Positions 45,701-53,205 of a stretch of 64,000 nt of DNA are shown here, in pieces. The notes beneath the pieces are model-generated. The model was not told the origin of the DNA and searched no databases. It saw only the letters and a program-made list of their open reading frames with translations. Origin of the DNA: Pelomonas saccharophila_A (lineage in GTDB: Bacteria > Pseudomonadota > Gammaproteobacteria > Burkholderiales > Burkholderiaceae_C); the NCBI RefSeq assembly GCF_031458095.1, contig NZ_JAVDXU010000003.1:682001-746000 (forward strand). The letters run 5' to 3'. The position numbers and the translations under genes are program-made. Numbering within the stretch: the first letter of the stretch is position 1; each line of letters opens with the position of its first letter.

Positions 45701-46558
45701 CGGGTCCACCGCGAAGACGAAGCCATGGGCCTCGGCCATGTCCGCCACCCGTTGCGTGACGACGCCGGCCTCGCTGAAGATGGTCGGCACCTCGCGGTCC
45801 AGGCCCGGCAGGCGCAGCATCTCGACGCCGCGCAGGGCTTCGAGCTTCTCGGTGTTGATGACGGCGCTGTTCCACACCAGCGGCACCGCGCCGCCCGTGT
45901 AGCCGGTGCCACCACCGCGCGGGATGACGGTCAGGCCCAGCTCGAAGCAGGCACCCACCAGCCCGGCCATCTCGGCCTCGGTATCGGGCGTCAGCACGAC
46001 GAAGGGGTACTCGACGCGCCAGTCGGTCGCGTCCGTCACATGGGACACGCGGGACAGGCCATCGAACTTGATGTTGTCCTTGGCCGTGTGGCGGGCCAGC
46101 GTCTTGGCGGCGCGTTTGCGCAGCGTGCCGACGCTGTCGAAGAACTTGCCGAACTCGGCCACCGCGCCGCGCGCGGCCTGTAGCAGTTCGCCGACGGCGG
46201 CGTCGCGCTGCGCGTCGCCAGCGGGGTCGCGGCGCTTCTGCACCTCACCCAGGCGGTGATGCAGCGCCTCGATCAGCAGGGCGCGGCGCTTGGGGTTGTC
46301 CAGCAGGTCGTCCTGCAGGTAGGGGTTGCGCTGCACCACCCAGATGTCGCCCAGCACCTCGTACAACATGCGCGCGGAGCGGCCCGTGCGGCGCTCCAGC
46401 CGCAACTGGTCCAGCAGCTCCCAGGCCCGGGAGCCCAGCAGGCGGATGACGATCTCGCGGTCGGAGAACGACGTGTAGTTGTAGGGGATCTCGCGCAACC
46501 GGGGGGCTGCGGTCTCGTCCGCTTCAGCGGTGGGCATCAGGGGATGCGGTGCGTTCAT
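42704..46558 (-). CDS. Large FAD-linked oxidoreductase with 4Fe-4S and CCG domains (DUF3683 type)
   Basis: A 1284-residue fusion. The order is an N-terminal DUF3683-like helical region (~1-150), an FAD-binding PCMH domain (~170-360; GCFELGLTVIPRGGGTGYTG), an FAD-oxidase C domain (~400-760; GEHGIGITKLEFLTDDEL), two 4Fe-4S motifs (CLRCGKCKPVC and CTVCHKCLSPC), and a C-terminal cysteine-rich CCG domain pair (LCCGYPQRG; SCGTCYDQ; RCCGESGT). This matches D-lactate/2-hydroxyacid dehydrogenases of the YdiJ-like group; the electron acceptor is probably quinone. The start MNAPHPLMPTAE (46558) is preferred over 24 upstream residues. Substrate is not certain. Confidence 0.9.
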   Translation of the reverse strand: MNAPHPLMPTAEADETAAPRLREIPYNYTSFSDREIVIRLLGSRAWELLDQLRLERRTGRSARMLYEVLGDIWVVQRNPYLQDDLLDNPKRRALLIEALHHRLGEVQKRRDPAGDAQRDAAVGELLQAARGAVAEFGKFFDSVGTLRKRAAKTLARHTAKDNIKFDGLSRVSHVTDATDWRVEYPFVVLTPDTEAEMAGLVGACFELGLTVIPRGGGTGYTGGAVPLVWNSAVINTEKLEALRGVEMLRLPGLDREVPTIFSEAGVVTQRVADMAEAHGFVFAVDPTSAEASCIGGNVAMNAGGKKAVLWGTALDNLASWKMVTPEAKWLEVIRLNHNLGKIHDVEMASFELRYFDASGTKLETTERLDIPGRVFRKEGLGKDVTDKFLAGLPGIQKEGCDGLITSARWIVHRMPAHVRTVCLEFFGNPKDCVPSIVDIKDYMFSIADTGVLLAGLEHLDDRYLKAVGYATKSKRGGLPKMVLVGDIVGDDADAVARATSEVVRLANGRSGEGFVAVSADARKKFWLDRKRTAAISKHTNAFKVNEDVVIPLHRMGEYTLGIERINIELSLRNKLALVTALQALFMTGKLPLGKSDDAGDIPSAELLEDRVQQALTLLREVGELWQQWLNGLDSGFFEGLQTHELRASWKTQILKPMQALFNGAAFEPLIAELKRIHKEVLRGRVWVALHMHAGDGNVHTNIPVNSDNYQMLQTAHEAVARIMKLARSLDGVISGEHGIGITKLEFLTDDELANFTAYKKRVDPEGRFNKGKLLRDEAMPADLRNAYTPSFGLMGHESLIMQQSDIGEIANSVKDCLRCGKCKPVCATHVPRANLLYSPRNKILATSLLVEAFLYEEQTRRGVSIKHWQEFEDVADHCTVCHKCLSPCPVKIDFGDVTMNMRNLLRKMGQKTWRPGNAAAMFMLNATNPETIKLARTAMVGIGFKAQRFAVDLFKLAGRKQTSAPPATLGAAPIKEQVIHFINKKLPGGLPKKTARALLDIEDKDYVPIIRPPATPSETEAVFYFPGCGSERLFSQVGLATQAMLWHAGVQTVLPPGYLCCGYPQRGSGQFDKAEKMITDNRVLFHRVANTLNYLDIKTVVVSCGTCYDQLQGYKFEDIFPGCRIIDIHEYLLEKGITLGSKNSYLYHDPCHSPMKQQEPMKTVKALVGDNVVKSERCCGESGTLGVTRPDISTQVRFRKEEELRKTEAQLRESGQVGANDNLKILTSCPSCLQGLSRYGNDLQNGLLEADYIVVEMANQILGPNWMPDYVAKANNGGIERVLV

Positions 46559-46793
46559 GGCAACCGGCGTGACCGGAAAATAAGCCTTGGCAGGCTGGTT
46601 CGGGCGGGCAGCGGCTCGGGTCGGCAGCAAGGCGGGCGAGGAACACCCGGCTTGTGGCCACGGCCCCTCGCGGCAGGGGTTGGAATCCTAACCGAGGGGG
46701 GCTTCTCCCTAGAGGGCCACCGTGTTTGCCCGCCATTCGTGCCTCATCAAGCGGCGCTATGCTGGCCCGCAAAACCCTCAAGGAGACACCGCA

Positions 46794-48089
46794 ATGAAGT
46801 CGTTCGCCCTTGCTGCAGGCCTGCTGGCCCTGGCCGGCTCGGCCCAGGCCCAGATCGAGATCCAGTGGTGGCATGCCATGGGTGGGGCGCGCGGTGAATG
46901 GGTCAACGACCTGGCCCGGGACTTCAACGCCAGCCAGAAGGACTACAAGGTCGTCCCCACCTTCAAGGGCACCTACGAGGAATCCATGCCCGCGGCCATC
47001 GCCGCCTTCCGGGCCGGCCAAGCGCCTCACATCCTGCAGGTCTTCGAGGTCGGCACGGCCACCATGATGGCCAGCAAGGCCGCCATCAAGCCGGTGGCCG
47101 ACATCATGAAGGAAGCCGGCGTGCCCTTCGAACCCGGCGCCTATGTGCCGGCGGTGGCCAGCTACTACACGGCGCCGAGCGGCCAGATGCTGAGCTTCCC
47201 CTTCAACAGCTCCACCACCGTCTTCTTCTACAACAAGGACGCCCTGAAGGCCGCCGGCGTCGACAAGCCGCCCACCAGCTGGCCCGAGGTGGCCTCGGCC
47301 GCCGCCAAGCTCAAGGCCAACGGCAGCAAATGCCCCCTCACCACGTCGTGGATGAGCTGGACGCAACTGGAAAGCTTCTCGGCCTGGCACAACGTCGAGT
47401 TCGCCACCAAGAACAACGGCTTCGGCGGCCTGGATGCGCGACTGGCCTTCAACACGCCGCTGCACGTTCGCCACATCGAGAACCTGGCCAACATGGCCAG
47501 GCAGGGGCTGTTCGTCTACAAGGGCCGCGGCAATGCGTCGGACGCCACCTTCGTCTCGGGCGAGTGCGCGATGACGACGGCCTCGTCCAGCATCTACGGC
47601 GACATCAAGAAGAACGCCAAGTTCGCCTTCGGCATCACCGCCCTGCCCTATTACCCCGACGTGCCCGGCGCGCCGCAGAACACCGTCATCGGCGGCGCCA
47701 GCCTGTGGGTGATGGCGGGCAAGAAGCCGGCTGAGTACAAGGGCGTGGCCAAGTTCTTCGAATACCTGGCGCGGGCCGACGTGGCGTCCGAAAGCCACAA
47801 GCGCACCGGCTATCTGCCTGCCACCAAGGCGGCCTTTGTAGCGACGGAGGCCAGCGGTTTCTACAAGGCCAACCCGGGCAGCGACGTGGCCGTCAACCAG
47901 ATGATCCGCAAGACCACCGACAAGTCGCGCGGCGTGCGCCTGGGCAACCACCCGCAGATCCGCACCATCGTGGACGAGGAGTTCGAGCTGATCTGGGCGG
48001 GCAAGAAGACGGCCAAGGAAGGAATAGCTGCCGCCATCCAGCGCGGCAACGAGCAGCTGGAAAAATTCCAGAAGACCGCAAAATTGTGA
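46794..48089 (+). CDS. ugpB: sn-Glycerol-3-phosphate ABC transporter substrate-binding protein
   Basis: A 431-residue periplasmic binding protein. The signal MKSFALAAGLLALAGSAQA is cleaved before QIEIQWWHAMGGARGEWV, a UgpB hallmark; FNSSTTVFFYNKDALKAAG and VIGGASLWVMAGKKP follow. The start ATG 46794 has AAGGAG about ten bases upstream. It heads ugpBAECQ, which imports glycerol-3-phosphate and glycerophosphodiesters. A structured repeat lies between it and ugpA. Confidence 0.94.
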   Translation: MKSFALAAGLLALAGSAQAQIEIQWWHAMGGARGEWVNDLARDFNASQKDYKVVPTFKGTYEESMPAAIAAFRAGQAPHILQVFEVGTATMMASKAAIKPVADIMKEAGVPFEPGAYVPAVASYYTAPSGQMLSFPFNSSTTVFFYNKDALKAAGVDKPPTSWPEVASAAAKLKANGSKCPLTTSWMSWTQLESFSAWHNVEFATKNNGFGGLDARLAFNTPLHVRHIENLANMARQGLFVYKGRGNASDATFVSGECAMTTASSSIYGDIKKNAKFAFGITALPYYPDVPGAPQNTVIGGASLWVMAGKKPAEYKGVAKFFEYLARADVASESHKRTGYLPATKAAFVATEASGFYKANPGSDVAVNQMIRKTTDKSRGVRLGNHPQIRTIVDEEFELIWAGKKTAKEGIAAAIQRGNEQLEKFQKTAKL

Positions 48090-48114
48090 GCCCCTCGTCC
48101 AACGGGTATGTCGG

Positions 48115-48208
48115 CCGGTCCCCCGAGGGGACGGCGATGCTTGCCGGATTGACCGGCAAGCACATCGCCGTCGCGGGCCGGCTAGGGAGCGGCCCGGCGC
48201 TCGGCCCG
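48115..48208 (+). repeat. 94-base three-hairpin repeat, copy B (ugpB-ugpA gap)
   Basis: Hairpin 1 is GTCCCC/GGGGAC (48118-48132, loop CGA). Hairpin 2 is 48133-48169, with lower stem GGCGATG/CATCGCC, upper stem CTTGCCGG/CCGGCAAG, loop ATTGA and a CA bulge. Hairpin 3 is GGGCCG/CGGCCC (48175-48195). Gap-free alignment to 34365-34458 (minus strand) gives 82/94 identities; two upper-stem base pairs differ by compensatory swaps. CCCCTCGTC next to the upstream stop codon is also shared. The element ends six bases before the AGGAG of ugpA. Confidence 0.82.
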
Positions 48209-48227
48209 CATAGCAGGAGCCTTTGAG

Positions 48228-49115
48228 GTGGCGCAAGAAAAACGCGTCGTCTTCCGCTCCCGCTGGCTGCCCTGGCTGCTGCTGGCGCCGCAGGCGGCCG
48301 TCATCGGTGTGTTCTTCTTCTGGCCGGCGGCCCAGGCCCTGCTGCAGTCGCTGCAACAGCAGGACGCCTTCGGCCTGTCGACCGAATGGGTGGGCCTGGC
48401 CAATTTCCAGGCCCTGTGGGCCGACGCCAGCTACCTCGCCTCGTTCAAGACGACGGCCTTCTTCTCCGTGCTGGTCGCGGTGCTCGGCCTGTCCATTTCG
48501 TTGCTGCTGGCCGTCATGGCCAACCGCGTGGTGCGCGGTGCGGGCGTCTACAAGACCCTGCTGATCTGGCCCTATGCCGTGGCGCCCGCCATTGCCGGCG
48601 TGCTGTGGCTGTTCATGTTCGCGCCCTCCATCGGCGTCGTGGCCTATGGGCTGCGCGCCCTGGGCCTGGACTGGAACCATCTGCTCAACCCCGACCACGC
48701 CATGACCCTCATCGTCATGGCCGCGGTCTGGAAGCAGATCTCCTACAACTTCCTGTTCTTCCTGGCCGGCCTGCAGTCCATCCCGCGCTCGCTGATCGAA
48801 GCGGCGGCCATCGACGGCGCCAGCCCCTGGCGGCGCTTCTGGGACGTGACCTTCCCGCTGCTGTCGCCCACCAGCTTCTTCCTGCTGGTCATCAACGTCG
48901 TCTACGCCTTCTTCGACACCTTCGGCATCGTCGACGCCGCCACGCAGGGCGGCCCGGGCAAGGAAACGGCCATCCTGGTCTACAAGGTCTATCACGACGG
49001 CTTCAAGGCCCTGGACCTGGGCGGCTCGGCCGCACAGAGCGTGGTGCTGATGGTCATCGTCATCAGCCTGACGGTGCTGCAGTTCCGCTTCGTCGAGAAA
49101 AAGGTGCAGTACTGA
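48228..49115 (+). CDS. ugpA: sn-Glycerol-3-phosphate ABC transporter permease
   Basis: A 295-residue inner-membrane protein with six predicted helices. The EAA loop EAAAIDGASPWRRFWDVTFP contacts the ATPase UgpC. Start is GTG 48228 with AGGAG (48214-48218) nine bases upstream. It pairs with UgpE to form the channel; the stop overlaps the ugpE start by one base. Expression relative to ugpB is likely lowered by the intervening hairpins. Confidence 0.94.
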   Translation: MAQEKRVVFRSRWLPWLLLAPQAAVIGVFFFWPAAQALLQSLQQQDAFGLSTEWVGLANFQALWADASYLASFKTTAFFSVLVAVLGLSISLLLAVMANRVVRGAGVYKTLLIWPYAVAPAIAGVLWLFMFAPSIGVVAYGLRALGLDWNHLLNPDHAMTLIVMAAVWKQISYNFLFFLAGLQSIPRSLIEAAAIDGASPWRRFWDVTFPLLSPTSFFLLVINVVYAFFDTFGIVDAATQGGPGKETAILVYKVYHDGFKALDLGGSAAQSVVLMVIVISLTVLQFRFVEKKVQY

Positions 49116-49963
49116 TGGTCGAGAGAAAGCCCTGGCTGGACTGGCTGGCCCACGCCATCCTGCTGCTGGGCGTGGCGGTGGTGGCCTTTCCGCTCTACAT
49201 CACCTTCGTCGCCGCCACCCACACCGCCCAGGACATCGTGCACGCGCCCATGCCGTTGCTGCCCGGCAGCCACCTGCTCGACAACATGGCCACCGCGCTG
49301 GGCGGCGGCACGGGCGCGGGCTCCAGCGCGCCGGTGGCCCGCATGATGTGGGTCAGCCTGGTGACGGCCATGGTCATCGCCATCGGCAAGATCGCCATCT
49401 CGCTGCTGTCGGCCTTTGCCATCGTCTACTTCCGCTTCCCGCTGCGCCAGCTGTTCTTCTGGGCCATCTTCGTGACGCTGATGCTGCCGGTGGAGGTGCG
49501 CATCGGCCCGACCTACCAAGTCGTGGCGGACCTGCACATGCTCAACAGCTTTGCCGGCCTCACCGTGCCGCTGATCGCCTCGGCCACGGCCACTTTTTTG
49601 TTCCGCCAGTTCTTCCTGACGGTGCCGGATGAGCTGGTGGAGGCCTCGCGCATCGACGGCGCCTCGCCGCTGCGCTTCTTCAAGGACGTGCTGCTGCCCC
49701 TGTCGCGCACCAGCATCGCCGCCCTCTTCGTCATCCAGTTCATCTACGGCTGGAACCAATACCTCTGGCCCCTGCTCGTCACCACCGACGAGTCCATGTA
49801 TCCGGTGGTCATCGGCATCAAGCGAATGATCAGCGGCGGCGAGGCGGCCAACGACTGGAACCTCGTCATGGCGACGGCGCTGCTGGCCATGATCCCGCCG
49901 GCTCTCGTGGTGATCCTGATGCAGCGCTGGTTTGTCAAAGGTTTGGTCGACACCGAGAAATAA
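49115..49963 (+). CDS. ugpE: sn-Glycerol-3-phosphate ABC transporter permease
   Basis: A 282-residue membrane protein with six helices and the EAA motif VEASRIDGASPLRFFKDVLL. A YGWNQYLWPLL segment late in the protein is typical of UgpE/MalG-type permeases. The start at ATG 49115 overlaps the ugpA stop, and ugpC begins directly after its stop codon. Second half of the UgpAE channel. Confidence 0.94.
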   Translation: MVERKPWLDWLAHAILLLGVAVVAFPLYITFVAATHTAQDIVHAPMPLLPGSHLLDNMATALGGGTGAGSSAPVARMMWVSLVTAMVIAIGKIAISLLSAFAIVYFRFPLRQLFFWAIFVTLMLPVEVRIGPTYQVVADLHMLNSFAGLTVPLIASATATFLFRQFFLTVPDELVEASRIDGASPLRFFKDVLLPLSRTSIAALFVIQFIYGWNQYLWPLLVTTDESMYPVVIGIKRMISGGEAANDWNLVMATALLAMIPPALVVILMQRWFVKGLVDTEK

Positions 49964-51019
49964 ATGGCTGCGATCTCCATTCGAAAACTCATCAAGCGGT
50001 ATGGCCATGGCCCCAAGGCCGTGCAGGTCATCCATGGCGTGGATGCCGAGGTCAAGGACGGCGAATTCGTCGTCATCGTCGGCCCGTCGGGCTGCGGCAA
50101 ATCCACGCTGCTGCGCATGGTTGCGGGGCTGGAAGAGGTCAGCGAAGGCGAGATCGCCATCGGCACGCGTGTCGTCAACGACGTCGAACCGGCCGACCGC
50201 GACATCGCCATGGTGTTCCAGAACTACGCCCTCTATCCCCACATGAGCGTGGCCGAGAACATGGCCTATGGCCTCAAGCTGCGCAAGATGCCCAAGGCCG
50301 AGATCGACGAGCGGGTGCAGCGCGCCGCCAAGATCCTGGAACTGGGCCATCTGCTCGCCCGCAAGCCGCGCGAACTGTCGGGCGGCCAGCGCCAGCGCGT
50401 CGCCATGGGCCGGGCCATCGTGCGCGACCCGCAGGTCTTTTTGTTCGACGAGCCGCTGTCCAACCTGGACGCCAAGCTGCGCGTGCAGACGCGCCTGGAG
50501 ATCCAGAAGCTGCACCGCGAGTTGGGCGTCACCTCGCTGTTCGTCACCCACGACCAGGTCGAAGCCATGACCCTGGCCCAGCGCATCATCGTCATGAACG
50601 GCGGCCGCATCGAGCAGATGGGCACGCCCGAGGAGGTCTACGGCCAGCCGGCCTCGACCTTCGTCGCCAGCTTCATCGGCTCGCCGGCCATGAACCTGCT
50701 GCCAGGCCGCCAGCATGGCGGGCAGTTCCACATCGACGGCGCGGCTCTCGATGTGCCACCCGGCGTGGAAGGCGAATTGACGCTGGGCCTGCGCCCCGAG
50801 CACGCCCAGCTCGCCGACCGCGGCTGGCCGCTGCACGTGGAGATGATCGAGATGCTGGGCGCCGAGCGCCTGGTCTACGGCAAGCTGGGGGCCGGCACGC
50901 CCTTCACGCTGCGCCTGGACGCCACCCTGCCCTCGCCCCAGCCCGGCGACTGGCTGCATCTGGCCTTCAGCCCCTTGCACCTGCATCGCTTTGACGCCAA
51001 GACCGGGCACCGCCTATGA
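49964..51019 (+). CDS. ugpC: sn-Glycerol-3-phosphate ABC transporter ATPase
   Basis: A 351-residue ATPase: Walker A GPSGCGKST (40-48), Q-loop VFQNYALYPHMSV, signature LSGGQRQRVAMGRAI, Walker B/D-loop FLFDEPLSNLDA and H-loop VTHDQ. The C-terminal regulatory OB-like domain (~235-351; LRPEHAQL) is typical of the MalK/UgpC group. Drives UgpAE import. The stop overlaps ugpQ by four bases. Confidence 0.95.
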   Translation: MAAISIRKLIKRYGHGPKAVQVIHGVDAEVKDGEFVVIVGPSGCGKSTLLRMVAGLEEVSEGEIAIGTRVVNDVEPADRDIAMVFQNYALYPHMSVAENMAYGLKLRKMPKAEIDERVQRAAKILELGHLLARKPRELSGGQRQRVAMGRAIVRDPQVFLFDEPLSNLDAKLRVQTRLEIQKLHRELGVTSLFVTHDQVEAMTLAQRIIVMNGGRIEQMGTPEEVYGQPASTFVASFIGSPAMNLLPGRQHGGQFHIDGAALDVPPGVEGELTLGLRPEHAQLADRGWPLHVEMIEMLGAERLVYGKLGAGTPFTLRLDATLPSPQPGDWLHLAFSPLHLHRFDAKTGHRL

Positions 51020-51750
51020 AAACGCATTGGCCCTATCCGCTGTGGCTGGCCCATCGTGGCGCCGGCAAGCTGACGCCGGAGAACACGCTGGCCGCCTTCC
51101 GTACGGGCGCGGGCTTCGGATTCCGGGCCTTCGAATGCGACGTCAAGCTCAGCCGCGACGGTCAGGCCTTTCTGCTGCATGACGACACGCTGGACCGCAC
51201 CACCAGCGGCCAGGGTTCGCCGGCCGAGCAGGATTGGGCCGGCATGGCGCGGCTCGACGCCGGCAGCTGGCACAGCCCGCCGTTTGCCGCGGAACCCCTG
51301 CCGCGCTTCGAACAGGTCGCCGCGTTCTGCCAGGCCAATGGCTGCGCGCTGAACGTCGAGATCAAGCCTTGCCCCGGCGAGGAGGCCCGCACGGGCACAG
51401 CAGTGGCCCGCGAGGCCGCGCGGCTTTGGGCCGGCGCCCTGCCGCCGCTGTTGAGCAGTTTCAAGCCGGAAGCCATCGCCGCCGCACGTGATGCTGAACC
51501 GGGCCTGCCCCGCGCGCTGCTGCTGGACAAGCTCTGGGATGGCTGGCCCGAGGCCGCCGAGTCCCTGCGCGTCGCCGCCGTCATCACCAACTACCGGCTG
51601 ATGGACCGCGCGCTCATTGAACGCCTGCACGCCAAGGGCTGGCGGGCGCTGGTCTACACGGTCAACGATGCGGCGATTGCCGAGCGGCTGATTGCCGATG
51701 GCATCGATGGGATCATCACGGACGCCGTCGATCAGCTCGGACCCGCATGA
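51016..51750 (+). CDS. ugpQ: Glycerophosphodiester phosphodiesterase
   Basis: A 244-residue TIM-barrel enzyme of the GDPD family without a signal peptide, so cytoplasmic. Metal and catalytic motifs are LAHRGAGKLTPENTLAAFR (His-Arg and Glu), FECDVKLSRDGQAFLLHDDT and NVEIKPCP. It hydrolyses imported glycerophosphodiesters to glycerol-3-phosphate and alcohols, completing the ugp unit. Overlaps ugpC and the next gene by four bases each. Confidence 0.95.
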   Translation: MKTHWPYPLWLAHRGAGKLTPENTLAAFRTGAGFGFRAFECDVKLSRDGQAFLLHDDTLDRTTSGQGSPAEQDWAGMARLDAGSWHSPPFAAEPLPRFEQVAAFCQANGCALNVEIKPCPGEEARTGTAVAREAARLWAGALPPLLSSFKPEAIAAARDAEPGLPRALLLDKLWDGWPEAAESLRVAAVITNYRLMDRALIERLHAKGWRALVYTVNDAAIAERLIADGIDGIITDAVDQLGPA

Positions 51751-52589
51751 AACTACGTGACACCCTGCTTGCTTTCGCTCTGCTGCCAGCGCTCAGCCAA
51801 GCTGCCCCGCCCTGCACACCGCAAACCGCAATCGACGTCAGCAAGATTGCGCAGCAGATCATCGTCGTCGGCGAGATGCATGGCACCGAGCAGGCGCCGC
51901 GTTTGGTCAGCGGGCTGGTGTGCAGCCTGCTGCAATCCGGACACGGCGTCATCCTGGCACTCGAGCGCAATGGCGCCGAACAGCCCGCACTGGTTCGCTA
52001 CATCGAGTCTTCCGGCTCCGCCGCAGATCGGGCTGCACTGTGGCAGCAGCCGGACTGGCGCAACGCGACGCAGGACGGCCGCAGCAGCGCAGCGCTGATG
52101 GCCCTAATCGACGATGTCCGCAAGCTGCGCGGCAGCGGCCAACGCATCGGCATCCTCGCCATGCAGCAGGTCACCACGGAACTTGCGCCCTTGCGCGTCG
52201 ATGAGAAGACGATGCTGGCAGAGCGCGAGGCCCTGCTGTACAGCCGCATCAACGACCGCAGCATGGCCGACAACCTGTTGGCGGCGGGCGTGCTCTACGG
52301 CAACTACAAGATCGTGGCGCTCGCCGGCGGCGTGCACACGGGAACCAAACGACCCGATTGGGCGGAACCGGGCTATCTGCCCATGGGTGCCCTGGTGCTG
52401 GCGGAGCGGCCGGCCTACTTCATCGGCTTGCGCTCAGAAGGCGGCACGGCCTGGGTGTGCGGAAGAGGCGGCGTCTGCGGCCCTCGTGAAGTGGGGGCTG
52501 GCGCCTTTGTTGCCGCCGACACGAAGATCGATGCGGAGGCCTCCCTTGGCCCTATCACGGCGTCGCCACCAGCGGCAAAGAACCCCTGA
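51747..52589 (+). CDS. ChaN/Tiki-superfamily-like exported protein
   Basis: A 280-residue protein with an N-terminal signal (LLAFALLPALSQA). The motif VGEMHGTEQAPRL (41-53) with Glu43, His45 and Glu48 resembles the first catalytic/metal block of the ChaN/EreA/TraB (Tiki) superfamily. A second match, ALAGGVHTGTKRP, comes later with a conserved His. Members bind haem or metals or cleave peptides or esters; the specific role here is unknown. It is translationally coupled to ugpQ (ATGA), which suggests co-expression rather than shared chemistry. Confidence 0.72.
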   Translation: MKLRDTLLAFALLPALSQAAPPCTPQTAIDVSKIAQQIIVVGEMHGTEQAPRLVSGLVCSLLQSGHGVILALERNGAEQPALVRYIESSGSAADRAALWQQPDWRNATQDGRSSAALMALIDDVRKLRGSGQRIGILAMQQVTTELAPLRVDEKTMLAEREALLYSRINDRSMADNLLAAGVLYGNYKIVALAGGVHTGTKRPDWAEPGYLPMGALVLAERPAYFIGLRSEGGTAWVCGRGGVCGPREVGAGAFVAADTKIDAEASLGPITASPPAAKNP

Positions 52590-52629
52590 TCAGGTCTCCC
52601 CAACGGTCGCCGTCCGGACCACCAGCAGA

Positions 52630-53205
52630 TCAGGCGATGCGCGAGTAGACGCAGGTGTCGCGCGGATGCCCGTCGACGCCCAGGGCCTCGTTGCGCAGGA
52701 TGCCCTCGAGCTCGAAGCCGCAGCGCTCGGCGACCGCGCGGCTCCTGGCATTGCGCGGGTCGCAGCGAATCTCGACGCGCCGTGCCGAGAGCTTCTCGAA
52801 GGCCATGGCTGCCAGCAGCCTGACGGCCTCGCTGACATGGCCCTGGCCGGCGGCCTCGGGGCGTATCCAGTAGCCGATCTCGAAGCGCCGCACGGCCCAG
52901 TCCATGCGGTGCAGGCCGGTGCCGCCCAGCAGCCGGCCGGGACTGCCGTCGGCGCGACGGGCATACATCTGGTAGCTCAGGTCGCGACGCCCGATGAAGT
53001 CGGCCTGCATGCGCCGCACGACCAGCTCCGAACTCTCGGCCGTGGGCGCCTCCTGGGCCCAGGGCATCCAGGGCCGCAGATGCGAGAGGGACTGCGTGAT
53101 GACGACGGCCATCTCGGCGCCGAGGCCGGCCTGAGGCGCCAGCAGCACGGTGCGCTCGCCGTCCAGCCGCTCGGGGATGTCGATGAGAACGGGATCGATG
53201 CTCAT
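52630..53205 (-). CDS. GNAT family N-acetyltransferase (RimJ/RimL-like)
   Basis: A 191-residue acetyltransferase of the GNAT_3 type. GYWIRPEAAGQGHVSEAVRLL contains the acetyl-CoA loop region (R/Q-x-x-G-x-G/A), and VEIRCDPRNARSRAVAERCGFELEG is the following beta-helix element seen in RimJ/RimL enzymes. Acceptor unknown: ribosomal protein N-termini, other proteins or small amines are possible. Overlaps the MFS gene by four bases. Confidence 0.9.
   Translation of the reverse strand: MSIDPVLIDIPERLDGERTVLLAPQAGLGAEMAVVITQSLSHLRPWMPWAQEAPTAESSELVVRRMQADFIGRRDLSYQMYARRADGSPGRLLGGTGLHRMDWAVRRFEIGYWIRPEAAGQGHVSEAVRLLAAMAFEKLSARRVEIRCDPRNARSRAVAERCGFELEGILRNEALGVDGHPRDTCVYSRIA

Noticed and set aside
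42614..46183. 1189-residue plus-strand open frame opposite the FAD/Fe-S dehydrogenase
   Set aside because: No domain, His/Gln/Arg-rich, wholly inside a well-supported gene on the other strand.
46524..48995. 823-residue minus-strand frame crossing ugpB and ugpA
   Set aside because: Spans the intergenic repeat and two real genes; antisense shadow. It did help reveal the repeat, because its translation there matches that near 34400.
48992..51010. 672-residue minus-strand frame opposite ugpE/ugpC
   Set aside because: Antisense shadow of the ABC transporter genes with no recognisable motif.
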